Source of the DNA: Trichoplax sp. H2
Taxonomy: Eukaryota; Placozoa; Uniplacotomia; Trichoplacea
Reading direction: 5' to 3'
Assembly (NCBI GenBank): GCA_003344405.1
Contig: NOWV01000195.1
Coordinates: forward strand, 62,001-126,000
DNA: 64,000 bases
Positions 1-12,717 of the stretch are shown here, one piece after another. The notes under the pieces were generated by a model. The model was given only the letters and a program-made list of their open reading frames with translations, was not told where the DNA came from and ran no database searches. Each line of letters begins with the position of its first letter. Position 1 is the first letter of the stretch. Position numbers and translations under genes: made by a program.

Positions 1-922
1 AGTTTGTCAACGAGATATAAAATAAGTCTTTGAAAGTAAACAGAACTGCAGATTAGCTTCGTCTAAAATAAGTCCTTTCTATACGTGAATTACATTTATT
101 GAATCATTCCATCGAGACCATCATGGATGATTGATGTGAATAATTCCTAATTATTGCACGTACTGTACGACATATTTTAACTTTTATTCATAATTATAAT
201 AAAGAATTGATATTTATTTTCGTAATTACTATTACGCTATGACTTGACAAATATTAATAATGTCCTCTGAAAGAGCTGCTATATTGAATAATTCCTTGGC
301 TTATAAAAGACGCTATAAATGATCTCTAGTCAGAGTACGATTTTGTAGTATAATAATATAATAGTATAGATGGAAATAATAATATCCATAGTTGACCATC
401 CATAATCTCATTATTTTATCTAAAGGAATACAATGAAAGCTGTGCTTATAAAGTAGAATTTCGATGCTCTTTATCACTCTTGCATTCTAACAATATCAAC
501 AGATTTCAGACTGAATACGATTTTCCCCAATCTTTTAACGACTAAGTTAATTTAAGGCCTACTGCAATGAAAGTACATGTTGCATTTTATTACAAATAAT
601 GGACTACACTAATTGTACAAGAAGACTACTAGAAAATTGGACGTGTGCTTCCTAAATAGAGTCTTTAAGATTCATAGTTGCTGAATTCAATCCAAGGTAT
701 TCTTCCATGGTATCAAACATAACAGTCAGTCAAATCATATACTGCAGGCAATAAAAGTCAGACAATATCTTGACCTTTACTGCGCAAAGTTTGAGTACAT
801 ACTAAGTTGTTGTTTGTAACAATGCATGAAAGTACAATTAATTAATTGTCAAATACTTTTTAGTTTTTACTATTTTATAGTATAATCTATAGTAGTAAAG
901 GCTGTAGTGTACTTTTATAATT
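1..922. other. No gene seen
   Basis: AT-rich sequence downstream of the glycosylase gene. It presumably includes that gene's 3' UTR, because the stop codon lies at 923-925 on the minus strand. I see no coding-like segment with splice sites here. Confidence 0.5.
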
Positions 923-1739
923 TTATTTACAGTTGTCACGCAAGTCTTTCAACTCTTGAAAAAATTTAATTTTATCCTTTGCTGTTGGAAATGAAGCTGT
1001 TCGTGGTGAAGTTGATGGCATGACATAAATGTTGCAAGTTAGTGTCTTTCCCAAGACCGTTACATTATCTGGTTGCAATCCGTAGTTGCATTTCGATCCG
1101 GAAAAGATTTCATAAATACCTACAGTATAGTGATTCAATTAATTATTGGATGGACCGAGCTAACGTAAGAACGAGGTCTCTTTAGCGGCATACTGGATAT
1201 AATTTCAAGATAAACTAACCTTTACCATTAAAACATACAATTCGGGGTTTAAATGCTATAATCTTGTTTAATAAACCATCGATTCCATCTTTAATTTCTG
1301 TTCTGGATAAGTCAGCGTAGCTAGGTGTCGTTCTGTCAACTATATTAGTAAATCCAATGCCAAATTGGAGGCAATCAGCATCATTATCGCAAGTCAGCTT
1401 TTGGTTGATTAGTCCAGATTCAGAAAGGCAGGGCCAAAAATGATTCCTAGGATTGCCATAGTGGTGTCCGTAGGCTGCGGACCAAACACCAGGATTGATA
1501 CCTACAAATAGTAGGTCTAGATTTTGTGCTAGATAATCCGGCAATTTTAGCTTTAACACATCATCCAATGGCATACCAGCTATTGTACGAGAACGCTGCG
1601 TTTTCTTCTTCGCTTTGACAATAGCCAAGTTGGTGTTACCTTTCCGAGAAGTTGACTTTCCTTCGCCATCACTACTACATTTAGTCTTTGACGGGAGAAA
1701 GTATGGACTAACAACGACACCTTGACTCTTCTTGCCCAT
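923..1739 (-). CDS. TDG: G/T mismatch-specific thymine DNA glycosylase (TDG/Mug family), two exons
   Basis: This is a base-excision-repair enzyme of the uracil-DNA-glycosylase superfamily that removes T or U mispaired with G; animal TDG also removes oxidised 5-methylcytosine, and it acts in the nucleus. Exons are 1739-1220 and 1119-923. The intron has GTTAGT and CTGTAG and splits a Gly codon after FNGK. The model gives 238 aa. Visible family motifs are LFVGINPG with the catalytic Asn at about residue 82, GHHYGNPRNHFW, IGFTNIVDRTTP, PRIVCFNGKG/IYEIF, the insertion-loop motif MPSTSPR at about 207-213, and LKDLRD near the end. The N-terminus is Lys-rich and short, with a VVVSPYF segment at residues 8-14. 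The frame stays open upstream of the chosen ATG to about 1836, and a pyrimidine tract with AG lies just upstream, so an earlier 5' exon is possible. Confidence 0.93.
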
Positions 1740-3744
1740 CCCAATCCAACGATAGAGAAGCGAAACTCCAGCCCAGTCTTTGTGCCAGTGATCTTCGCAT
1801 GAAGAAGAAATAAAGCAAATTAAACAGCCATTATCCTACAATGATGTATGGAGATTATTCTATTATAGTAGCGTAAAGGAAAACGTTCGATAAGCTACCT
1901 CAATACAAGATTAATTCAAAGAAACTAGTTCACACTTTAGCCAGCCATTTTGAATCCCGGATTCAACAAGCAAAACGCCTGCATGGCTGTACTGTACCTA
2001 CAGTACTTTACCGTACAGTATCATGGACCACAGGTGACTGTACCCTTTACAGTGGATAGTTCTGTACCGTACTGTGCATCAGGCCATGTCCGGCTGTCTG
2101 TATAACAAAAGAGGTAGAGAGAAAAATCTCTATAAAATATGTCGTTATCATCGTTATGTCTGTTTGCCTGCAAAGATGTCATAAAAATACTACCGTACGG
2201 GATATATTCTAATATTTATATAATTAATGGTGGTCAAGTAGTATGATGACTAATTGTACAGAAAGCTTATAGTATAAGTATGCTTATATTCTTGTTGAGG
2301 CAGAGCTTGTAGAATGTTTTAAAAAAGTACTTTTTACTCTACTGGTAGTTCTTGGTAAAAGGAGTGGGATAACCAACGACTCTTTGTTTGTTGCTAAAAC
2401 TGATCAAACTTGACTATTTTTCTTTTTTATACAGGTCTTTTTACTCTGCTAGAAGACTGGAATTATGCAGCTACATACTGATATATTAATACCTATTAAG
2501 CCATTAATGTATTAGTATTGTGTATTTGTAATAACTGCTAATATAGGATTTTTATAAAAGGAAAGACTACTAATACACAAAATCATAAACCCAAACTTGA
2601 TTGCAAAATCAGCCAATTTACTATAATCTTACATTTACACAAATAGCAATGATAAGTATACAGATAATATTACAAAAATTGTATAATTATCTATAAAGAA
2701 ATATGCAAAAATTTAGAGGTAAATAATTTAAATTATAATATTTACGGTGGTATACGTATATCACTACTGCAACGCTTGCTGTATCATCTACTGATATCAC
2801 ATATTTCACACTACGGCAAAGACATATCGCTTTGATGATTACTTTGGTGTAGATAGTTTCTCATTGCTCTTAACAATTAAAATCATATAAAGTCAAGAAT
2901 GGATATCAGTAAGTAACGAAATTGCCAATTATAGGATTCAAGTTGTTAATAATTATTTCATTTTTTTCCACTGCTTGCCCTATCATTAAACCAATCTGCA
3001 ACCCTGTCTCATTTGAGATACAGGCAATCTATGTTGAAATCCTGTCAATAAATTTATATTTATTAAGCAGCCTGTATTCTGTTACTTCGGTGCTATACAT
3101 TACTACCCCTTATAATCATCCATTTTGCTGGTATGGATACTTGATTGGCTGATAGCGCTCATTAATAGATGAGGTATGCTAGATGTATACTACAATTTAT
3201 GCACTAAGATCAATTTTGATGGCAAATCCAGTTCTATTTTTTGCTACATTTGTTGCAATGGAATCAGTTTGCTATCTTGTTATTCAGGATAGTTTCAGAA
3301 TTATTATCGCAATATGATTACAAAATTGCAGCTTCAACCAAAAAAATTTGCCATACGTACTGATCTAACCACTAAGACAAAACAGCATATCAATATAAAA
3401 CAACAAGGACTATTTTCATATTATTTTACGAAAGCATGATAGCAGATCATGCTATAATACCCTTTCTTAAGCGAAATAGCTTTGATACCTATTTCGTAGT
3501 AATAAACATTTTAGCACTTCGCTTAGAATTGTAATTAGCTAACGCGAACATGTTTCATATTTAAGAATAAATATTAAACTAGAGATCTAACCAAATATAT
3601 TGTAAAGACTTACAGGTACGGTGTAGGTTATAAGGAAATAAGATATCGTTATGGGATTGATTTATTCCAAAAAGAAGGTCAGTCAGTAAGGTGAAATGAA
3701 GAAGAAACATAAGCATCAGCAACGATTTTTTCTAAATAAATAAC
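1740..3744. other. Upstream region of the glycosylase gene; no supported gene
   Basis: The first part (about 1850-2110) is likely 5' UTR or promoter of the glycosylase gene. It contains several GTAC-centred short inverted repeats around 1985-2075 and is locally less AT-rich. The rest holds only short open frames rich in stops on all strands. A 76-codon plus-strand frame at 2922-3152 has no family resemblance and no convincing splice signals. Confidence 0.4.
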
Positions 3745-6167
3745 TTAGACTTTAAATTTATTAAAATTTGCAGCTTCAAGTTCGAGTGAGCTATTTCCAT
3801 TTTTGTTTGCGGCAATGACGTAATAGAAATAATATCGAAGAACTAATGATCTCTTTTCTTCACATTTCTTTAATGCCTCAACCATTCTATAATAGGAAAT
3901 AATCGTGGATATTAAATTATCTTTTCTCATTTAATGATAAAAATTAGGTCGTATATTCTTCTAGCCGATCAGCTTAAATACACTATCATGCGTAGTAACA
4001 TTAGCTATTTCGATTAAAGTGGTATAGCGTATAAGAACAGCATAAAAATAGAAAATTTTTGATATTTCCGAATTCTTATTATGATATCGGTTTTGATATC
4101 CTTTAAATATAAAACTATTTGTCCGGTCTATTGCTGTATGATACAGTTTGTGTAGCTACTACGTGCTTACCATTTAAAATTATCTTACGTTGGTTTCAGA
4201 TTTACAGGCGATATAATACACTGGAAAAGTAAACTCAGTCGTAGTCGCTTAAAATAAAATTTAATTTATTACTGAAGTATTTAAATTGTTTTATCTCTTA
4301 TCTACGTCTAGTTTCTGTTAGAGGATTTAGCTGTACTTCATGAAGATCTTTTTAACGCTTCCTATGCTTCCTAGGAATTCAACACAATTATCTAGTTCTA
4401 ATAGAATTTCAATGTAAATTGACTCATTTCTGATTTGTTAACAAAAAAATTCGTTTGTGGTATTAAATTAGCACCTATATTTGGCGCTATTGCAACAATA
4501 AATGTTAGTATAGCTTATAACTTGATGATGTTAATGTAGTACGTACCATCAATAATATTTACCTCCCAACTTCATCATAAGGCAGGGGAACACTTTTATA
4601 ACAATTTTCGTTATAATATAACCATCTTCCATATAATGTTCTATCCATTGCAATATCGAAAAACTGTATTGAAAATTATTTACCGCAAAACATTTCAATT
4701 AATACTTATAAGTCTCAACAATAAATTTATAATAAATTAGAATATGATAAGCGGCATTATATCTGTAAGTTGTGTTTCAGATTTTTTTATGGACGATAGA
4801 AGGAAAAACACGGTAAGAAAATTTAGCTTGTATTTAGAAAACAGTCAGATATAGCTTAAATTGATTGAGCCGCTTATTTTTAGCTTACCAAACGATTTCA
4901 TTTATTTATTTTTAGTAAATTCGTAGTAAAAAAAAGGTTGGTGTTAGCCTCCAGCTATAGTTTGAATGTACTGATGTCTTTCGTTTGCTAGATATTGGTC
5001 GAGATTTTGACGTAGATCCTTTAGATGTAGCATACTTAGTCTGCCGTTCGGTTATAACCTGCGGTAGCTGGATTAAACAGTTATCATAAACGAAGCTGAG
5101 AATAATTGAGGTGGTATAAGTTGACTGAGAATAGCACAATTATAGGTTTAGACAAGCAGAGTGACGAATCTATGAAAACTAGATCAATGAGATCTTTCTT
5201 TAGTAGTTCTTGATGAGACTGTAAGTGATACAAATCTCTGAATGTAGATATTAATCAAAGGAAAATAATCAAATAACGTCCTCTTTATCCTACTAAATAC
5301 TGCATACTTAGAGTGTATTGGCACAATAAACTTTATATTCCGCTATTACGTAAACTGCAAGACATGAGCTTTCTATTAAAAGCACCCAACAAGAGGGTTA
5401 TGTTAAGGGACATAAATATGTATTAGCCAACTTTATTATGGTACCGCCTGTATACTGTATTTGAGCACAACCGTTTCTTCTATACCTTTATGTCACAACC
5501 AAGTTTGCAATACAAAGATTGGCGGGATTCTTTCCTCTAAAGTAGTCTTAACCATCCAAGCAACTAACTCTAAGGCAAGCTCAGTGATTTTAACTAACTA
5601 TAGGTTTTAATTTCATTAGTATTGGTTAAAATTAGCACTAGTTTGACAATTTTTATCCTAGCCTTAGTTGAAAGGATTGATTCATCAAGATTGTAGCATT
5701 AAGTAGCTGTAGCTCTTTATAATTTCATTAAGTATGGATCCCTAACCACTAATTTCTGATCTTCAATCTCCCTTAATTGTTTTTATTTCAAAGTTTTTGG
5801 TTTTTACGACTTTAAAGTTGGCTATCATTGCTTGTATTGTAATCAAGATGTTATTAAATTCATCATTGGTAATTTAGTAATCACAGTACCATTGGATACC
5901 TGATACAACATTTGGGTTAATAAAGAACAACTGATGAAAAGTTAATTTAGCTATTTAATTTTCATAACAATTAGTCTTTCACGATTATTTAGCCAATCAC
6001 CAGTCGTCTTTTATTATATTGACCCCATACATTATTTAAGTTGTTTCGTAATTGTTATTCTACTCTAAGAGATAGTACTATAGTTATTAAAAGCTGTTTA
6101 TTAACAAGTCAATCTTATAATTGACAGCTCCATTTTTCCTGATTACTTCGGAACTTTCATAATCCAT
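3745..6167 (-). CDS. Probable multi-exon gene of unknown function (rough model)
   Basis: I do not recognise this protein. Several minus-strand segments read like coding sequence. A candidate first exon starts with ATG at 6167 (MDYESSEVIRKNGA...). Another, at 5597-5514, is bounded by an AG acceptor and GT donor (28 codons, ...ELVAWMVKTTLEERIPPIF). A third starts at 5218 after TTACAG (SHQELLKKDLIDLVF...). A fourth lies at about 5087-4970 and is rich in Lys/Ser. A fifth, at about 4425-4345, reads LLELDNCVEFLGSIGS. The terminal exon is 3886-3745, opening after TATTATAG and ending at a stop codon (...NSSLELEAANFNKFKV). Exact joins and phases between the middle segments are unresolved. It lies head-to-head with LRR gene A; the two start codons are about 50 bp apart, so they may share a promoter. 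Confidence 0.4.
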
Positions 6168-6217
6168 TTGGACATTAATTTACTGAAATACTTATTGGAA
6201 CAGGAATAGAAATCAAA

Positions 6218-9200
6218 ATGAAGTATATTACTGCTGCTTGTATCCTGCAATCTATACTTTGTACCCTAGGTAAAATGTATGCGAACTCATAGATAACACA
6301 GAGTAATTCTATTTCAAAAGTCGATCTAAAAGAATTGACGATAACATCTTTAATAGTTTAAGACATTGTTATTTTACTAGGAAGCCGCCATGCAGTGTTG
6401 CTCTACAGCCACATTTCTAAGCAGATTCTAAATTTTAAATCATTGCCATAGCTCTTAGTAAGAGATATTAAATAGCAACATAAGCTTACATAGGCAGTTT
6501 ACTAAATCGATGATTTTGTAGTATGGCGCGCTTAATAGAAAACTTTAGAGAACTGAACGGTACCATACCTGTTGCTTTTAGTGAAGATCAAGAAAGAACA
6601 CGAAGACACACAGATCATTGCATTTAATAACATCGTAAATCTAGCCGCACAATCTTTAGTATAATTTATGTATTCATTAAATACTAACAGGCCTTTTATT
6701 GCCACCGGTTTTCAGTAATATAAAGCCAAGTTTTTAGAATAATTTTTTGATATCTAATCTATTTGATAGTTTTTTATCAAAAATCCAATTGTTATGATCG
6801 ATCTAAAATATATAATGATAATAATATATTAATCTATCCCTTGGAATCCTCATGACTTGATCAGCTACTATAATATTCTTATTTTTAAAGTTGTTAACAC
6901 TACTTCAGTTGATCTAAGTTACCTTAAATTTATAAAATTAAATCCCAGTCTATTTCTCTCTATAACAGTTTATACTCAGTGCCCGACTCCTTGCAAATGT
7001 CCTGATTCCAAAACAATCGACTGTTCATCCACTAACAGTATACCGCGCCCACCTACGAAGCTTACTCAGTATACTAATTTGTAAGTTATTTTATGTTCAA
7101 ATTATTAACTGGAAAACGATCTCCATTCGATACTATTATTGATAGTATTCCGACTAAAAATTAATCGTACTGTCACAAAACAGCTTTGCAACAAGATAAC
7201 GTAATATACGATCAATAAGTCAATTCCTTGAACCACGTATCAAGGAACGATATCTGCACTATCACGAACACTCTTGCTCTACTAGCAGACTACACAGAGA
7301 CTTAAACGCCTCGTATTTTACGTTAAACACTAAGTTGGAGAATTCACTTTATTTCACGATGTACTGCATTTATATACTACTCCTCAATAGTTCATGAGTC
7401 ATAGTTAATACAATTAACCTCGGAATCATTTACTGAATTAGATATTAATTTTAGCTGCTGCTCTCTTAATGCAGACAACAGTTTTTACGAATATAGACAT
7501 GTAATGACTAATACAGAATAGTCAGATTACGATATGTCCTATCACGGAACATTTCCATGATAATTTACAGTCTACCATAAGTAAATTACAATCACAATGA
7601 TTCGAACTGTAAGTAGATGATTTGCATTCCCTATTATAACTATTAATTTCAGTATGTGTATAAGTGTCACTGTCATAAAAAGTCAGTGCTATATTAAAAC
7701 ACAGTATATCCAAATTAGAAGTTAACTAAATAAGGATAGTCTAATAGAATTATCCTAACATAGTTATTTCTACTGTAATACAGTATTCAACACTGTAACA
7801 CATACTATGTAAGTTCAATTTTGATACAAAATCTTGATAGATATACAGTACAAAGATCACAGTATAGTCATTGAAGATGACAGTAGAGAATATTTATAAC
7901 TCTTTTACTCGGATTTACTGTTGTCGATAAACGTAACTTATTTAATCGAGAAAAATCAATGAAAATAGTTTTATAAGCACTATTTATATCTGGACTATTT
8001 TTAAGCAATCTTTTAAATTTTATGAAGAAATTTCTGATTAAAATATATTCGTTCTTTGCCAAGATTGTTTTTGCTATGAAACCTCTTAATAATAATAACT
8101 TAAATTCGAGGTCGTTTATTTATATCATACCAACTTTGGATTGGAAAGTCATCATTCGTTGTAATTTAATTCTATTGACGATATATATTGCAAAATGTAG
8201 CCTTTCAATAAATTAATTGCCGCTAAACTGGATTTAATCGGTTTACTTTGATAGCATAATGAGAGGGACTCAATTATCCAATATTCCTTATAATGCTTTT
8301 GAAAACTATCCTTCTTTACTCCATATGTAAGACATCCGTTCACTATTTAATCAGATAAAGTATTAATATAATTAAATTTCAAATTATTGTATTTATGATA
8401 GTTTAAATAATCATTAATAATTAATCGAACGAATGCGATAATAATATTTTAATCAGCCAATCTAATTTCAATTTGGGATTACTCTTATGCCTTAAAGTTA
8501 TAGTTGGTATAATCTAATATTCAATAAATTGATATAAAAGTAGATTAGCTTAACACCTTCTGTAAATAAAGGCATCATCGTAAGTGTGCAGATTCTTTCT
8601 AGCAAAGTTTTAACATCAAAACAATATAATCAAAAATTATAGAGATATGAAGCAAAATCAAATCAGAAGTGTATCCTCTCAAGCCTTTGATAAAATCCTC
8701 TTTCTATCTTCGCTGTAACTATTTTACAATTAATTCATGTAAAGTGGTTTGATGAATTTGACTCTAGAGTACTTAATATGCCGATATAAGATTCTTAAAA
8801 TGCCAACAATAACATTAGATTATATAGTCTTACAGTACTAAATCCATATACTAACGCTATGACGATTTATGACTGTTTTTTTGATATTATTCTTAAGTGA
8901 TCTGTCTAATAACAAGTTAACAGCCATGCCCGGTAATTTGTTTGTCAGAATAAGTACATTAGCAGAACTGTAAGTACTTTGAACTAAAATATCGATCAAT
9001 TNNNNNNNNNNNNNNNNNNNNCGGATTGTAGCTGCGAATGCTACGAAAAGTATAATAGCATGCAACTTTAGATTATTCTGTTAGTTCGTTCTAGAAGTCT
9101 TTAGAAGTAGTATTCGGCTAGAGTAGAGCTGTGTAGTTAATCTTTGTATAAGATTGAATAAAGCCCTTATTTTTCTAAAATTTGGAATTTCGTGATTGGT

Positions 9201-12200
9201 ATATATCACAATAATATAGTTTTACAGTATTAAATCCATATACTAACGCTATGACGATTTATGACTGTTTTTTTTATATTATTCTTAAGTGATCTGTCTA
9301 ATAACAAGTTAACAGCCATACCCGGTAATTTGTTTGTCAGAATAAGTACATTAGCAGAGCTGTAAGTACTTTGAACTAAAATATCGATCAATTTCGTTGT
9401 TTATTTTTATTACAGTTAGACATTTTACGAAACTTGCTATGATTTGTATATTGTATAAGGGTAAGCTGCAAGTCATAACTGTGCAATTAACAATTCTTTA
9501 GATTCTTGAGCAATAACAACATTCAAACTATCGATAGTAACGCTTTTAAGAGTTTAGATTCCTTAAAAATACTGTAAGTAAGCTGTAGCTTTCCTTCACT
9601 ACATTAACTTAAGAAAATGAAAAACTGATTGAATTTGCATATCTTTCTTCAGAAAGCTTGATAATAACGCCATCACTAAAATCCCATACAATACCTTGAA
9701 GAATCTAAAGCAGATCTCAACATTGTAAGTAGATATTTCGAGAATAGTTTTTGTTAGCAATGATACTTCAACTTTATAAATCTCCACAACAAATTATATT
9801 GTGTCCCAATGCAATTATAATTATAAATTTATTTTAAGAACTGGACGAAATAAATTTTTTCTAAACCATAATATCTGTTATTATTGAAAAAATGTGCATA
9901 TAGGAATTTGAAAAACAACTCTTTTTCTAAAATTGAAAGCAACAACTTCAATTTACCAACATTAAGTATATTGTATGTGATAAATTGTATATTTGGAGAA
10001 TTCTTCAATGGAAAATTTTATTTGCAAAACTATCAGTCAACTTTGTGAAAATAGATTTGAAAATTTTGTACCTACTGATTAATTAGATGAAAATGAAAGC
10101 TGATATAGGAACTACTTCATTTGCAGGTATCTTAATTTTAATAAAATTAATCAAATTCCGGACAGCGCATTTACTGGAGCTATTAATTTAAAAATCCTGT
10201 AAGAATAATCTATATCAATTTTATTTGACCGATGCATTCGTAATTATCGTATAAACTTAATTTATACGCTTAATAAAGTATAGGTGCTGTATTTATTCCT
10301 AATAATTTCGATTGTTACAAAAGCCTGAAAAAGATTTTCTATAAGCAACGTAAAATTTAAATCGCTCAAACAATGTATTTAATAATAATTACTATTGATC
10401 TTTACGTCTCTTACGAAGGGATTTACAGTCAAATCGTATTGCAGCCATTAGCAAGAATTTATTGCAGCCTGCTAACTTATTAAAATTGATGTAAGTCAAA
10501 CTGGATGTGTTAGGTAGTAATCTGCAGATATAAATGGCGTGTACTGTTACCATGTACTATATATTTGGGGCTGATAAGGATACGGAATTAACTCTAAGAA
10601 TTGACATAGGGCTTATCATACCATCCCTGATACTTTAACAATTTGCAATAGCGTACGATACGCAGTGACAATATAAATTAAATTTGAACTTTTTCAGCTC
10701 GCTAAACAGAAATCGTATCACTAGCATTGAAGATGGCTCTTTTAATTCCAATCTTATGCTGGAACACATGTTAGTATCTTCAGGTTTCTTCTAATAGAAA
10801 TAGAATTTTTATTTACTATATACCTTATGAAACTGTGCATATTAAAGTATGCCATTCTTGCTCTAATGGATATCTTCTATTGCTTTAATGCCATAATACA
10901 ACTTAATTTGGTCACTATAGTGATTTAAATGGGAATATGTTGACCAAAATCTCCAAGAAAACTTTTGGATCTTTATCGAAGCTTGTAGAGCTGTAAGAAT
11001 ATAACTAACAGCTTTAAATAGTTACCGTATATTGGCTAAAAGAATTCAAATAATATTAAACCCTAACCATTCAACTATTTTTAATTTGAGCATATTGCTA
11101 TATCAAATTAAACGAATCAACAGTATACTCGTATCGATACCGGTAGTCACTTATCAATCAGTCAGGAAATCATAAGCCACTTAGCTAGAAATTAAATAGA
11201 TTTTGACTATCATTTCCAAATCATAAGTTACCTAGAAAAGAATCAAATCCATTCCATCGCCGATAACGCATTTCAGTCATTGACTGCATTGCAAACACTG
11301 TAAGTTTTTTTATTTGTTTTCAGTAGCATACACGATATCTCAAGAGGCGCTGTGTTGCCGTTAAGTCACTTTCGTCTACACTCAAAGATTGCTTCAGTAG
11401 TTACCGAAATTCTTTTCAATTTTTGCAATGATTATACTCATAGCCCAAATAATCGCATGTTCCTTTTAGCGACTTGGGGTATAATGCAATTAGCAGCATC
11501 TCAGCCAAAACATTCGCCAATTTGAAGCAACTACATGTTCTGTAAGTAGGTTTCATTGTCTATGCTTTCGCTAGTTTGAGATCATTTTACAGCGGCTAAT
11601 AATTGATTTGACGTCATTTTATTGCATAAAAGAAATGTTGCTAGATTTAAAAGTATTCTCTTTCAGAATGTTGACCTCAAATTGCGTTACAAGTATCACT
11701 GACAGCGCCTTTAAAGATTTAATGAGCCTGAAGACCTTGTAATAGTTTTAAAATTGCAGCATACTTTATTAGAATAATTGTGTCACATTTGATTTTAAAA
11801 CTCTCATATACATTAAATTTTATCCCATTATGTGTTAGCATTTTCCTCCTTATATCTCAGTTTATGATGTAAATTAAATCTGATAGGCTGCTGTCTTCTA
11901 ATCGCCTTACTGTTATTAAGGACAATACACTTAAAGGCTTGAATAATCTCGTCTTCATGTAAGGTTTACTTTTTCATTACCGAAACTATAAAATTACCTA
12001 ATGTCTAAAATAATTCCAAGTAACTACGCGAACTTAATTTTAGTACAGCTAACTGATCAATTTGTGTAATGGTTTTATTTAGAAATCTATTTAATAACTA
12101 TTTAGCCTGTACTTCATCTAAGGCGTTTACCAGTGCTACTAAGCTGCAAACTCTGTAAGCTTCATTTATAACGAGAAAAAATGATTTAGTACAATTGTAA

Positions 12201-12717
12201 AAGTAATGATTCGGTAAATTATTTAACATGCAGACATAGCAACTTTTCTAAAGCCTGCTGTGGCATTCCAGCATCCGTTACTTGCATGCCACGCGTGCCT
12301 GCCAATTGTGCGGGAAATTCTGGGACTACATGTTTAAATGTTATGGCAACTCCACCGCCAGCATCTGGAATGTGCAGTAGGAGGTAATATAAAATTTAAA
12401 ATAGCTTCCATAACTTAATTAATTAATAAACTTCATACTTTAAGTCTGCTAACGTCATAACTATAAACTTCAAGTGCGGCGTAAATGGCAGTCAGTAATA
12501 TCATATCAGAAGGCACACTTAGAACATTCGACATCATAATCTTCCAATTTAATGTAACATAAGTTTCATTAACGTTTCATTTTTAATTCAATCATATCAA
12601 AGCATACCTCCAACTGGTACAACCAACAACGCCGTAAGGACGGAAAATAAAGCAAATCAAATCATGATCTTTGCTATTTCAATTGCTATAACTCTATTAT
12701 CTACAATGCCTGCATAA
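6218..12717 (+). CDS. LRR gene A: secreted/GPI-type leucine-rich repeat protein, ~501 aa, 15 LRRs
   Basis: Signal peptide exon 6218-6269 (MKYITAACILQSILCTL, phase 1). LRRNT exon 6969-7080 (CPTPCKC...C). LRR exons: 8255-8326, 8643-8714, 8898-8969 (duplicated across the gap at 9290-9361; counted once), 9502-9573, 9653-9724, 9904-9972 (69 bp), 10127-10198, 10419-10490, 10698-10769, 10921-10992, 11228-11299, 11470-11541, 11667-11738, 11887-11958, 12083-12154. Cysteine-cap exon 12234-12383 (CC-x7-C-x7-C-x7-C-x13-C). Last exon 12603-12717 carries a short stalk, then a hydrophobic stretch ending at the stop, like a GPI-attachment signal. All LRR exons are phase 2 at both ends, so each is removable in frame. 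The last LRR carries a Cys at repeat position 9, as in the paralogues. Likely extracellular; ligand unknown. Confidence 0.85.
8828..9001. repeat. Haplotype duplicate (first copy) at gap 1
   Basis: Nearly identical to 9219-9391, including the whole LRR exon of gene A. Differences are few; one changes Met to Ile at the tenth residue encoded by that exon. The copies flank a 20-N gap plus an insertion remnant, so they look like two alleles placed in series by the assembler rather than a genuine duplication. Confidence 0.75.
9002..9021. other. Assembly gap (20 N)
   Basis: Run of N inside gene A, with the preceding sequence repeated on the far side. Confidence 0.99.
9022..9211. mobile_element. LTR-like insertion fragment (one end)
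   Basis: This sequence lies between the gap and the second copy of the duplicated exon region and is absent from the first copy. It contains an AATAAA-type signal (GAATAAAGCCC) followed by an AT-rich tail. It is similar, in inverted orientation, to 20323-20475 inside an intron of gene B, sharing blocks such as TTCGGCTAGAGTAGAGCTGT. Consistent with the 3' part of an LTR; no coding sequence is present. Confidence 0.5.

Noticed and set aside
1985-2075. GTAC-rich short inverted repeats resembling a repeat array
   Set aside because: Unit lengths and spacing are irregular; not a CRISPR array and not expected in a eukaryotic genome.
2922-3152. 76-codon plus-strand open frame
   Set aside because: No recognisable domain, atypical composition, no splice context.
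7571-7608. TTACAG...GTAAGT segment looking like a gene A exon
   Set aside because: Only 38 bp, no LRR pattern and wrong phase for the flanking exons.
8022-8216. Overlapping short frames on both strands in gene A intron
   Set aside because: Lie inside a spliced intron, rich in Ile/Asn/Lys/Tyr as expected from AT-rich non-coding DNA.
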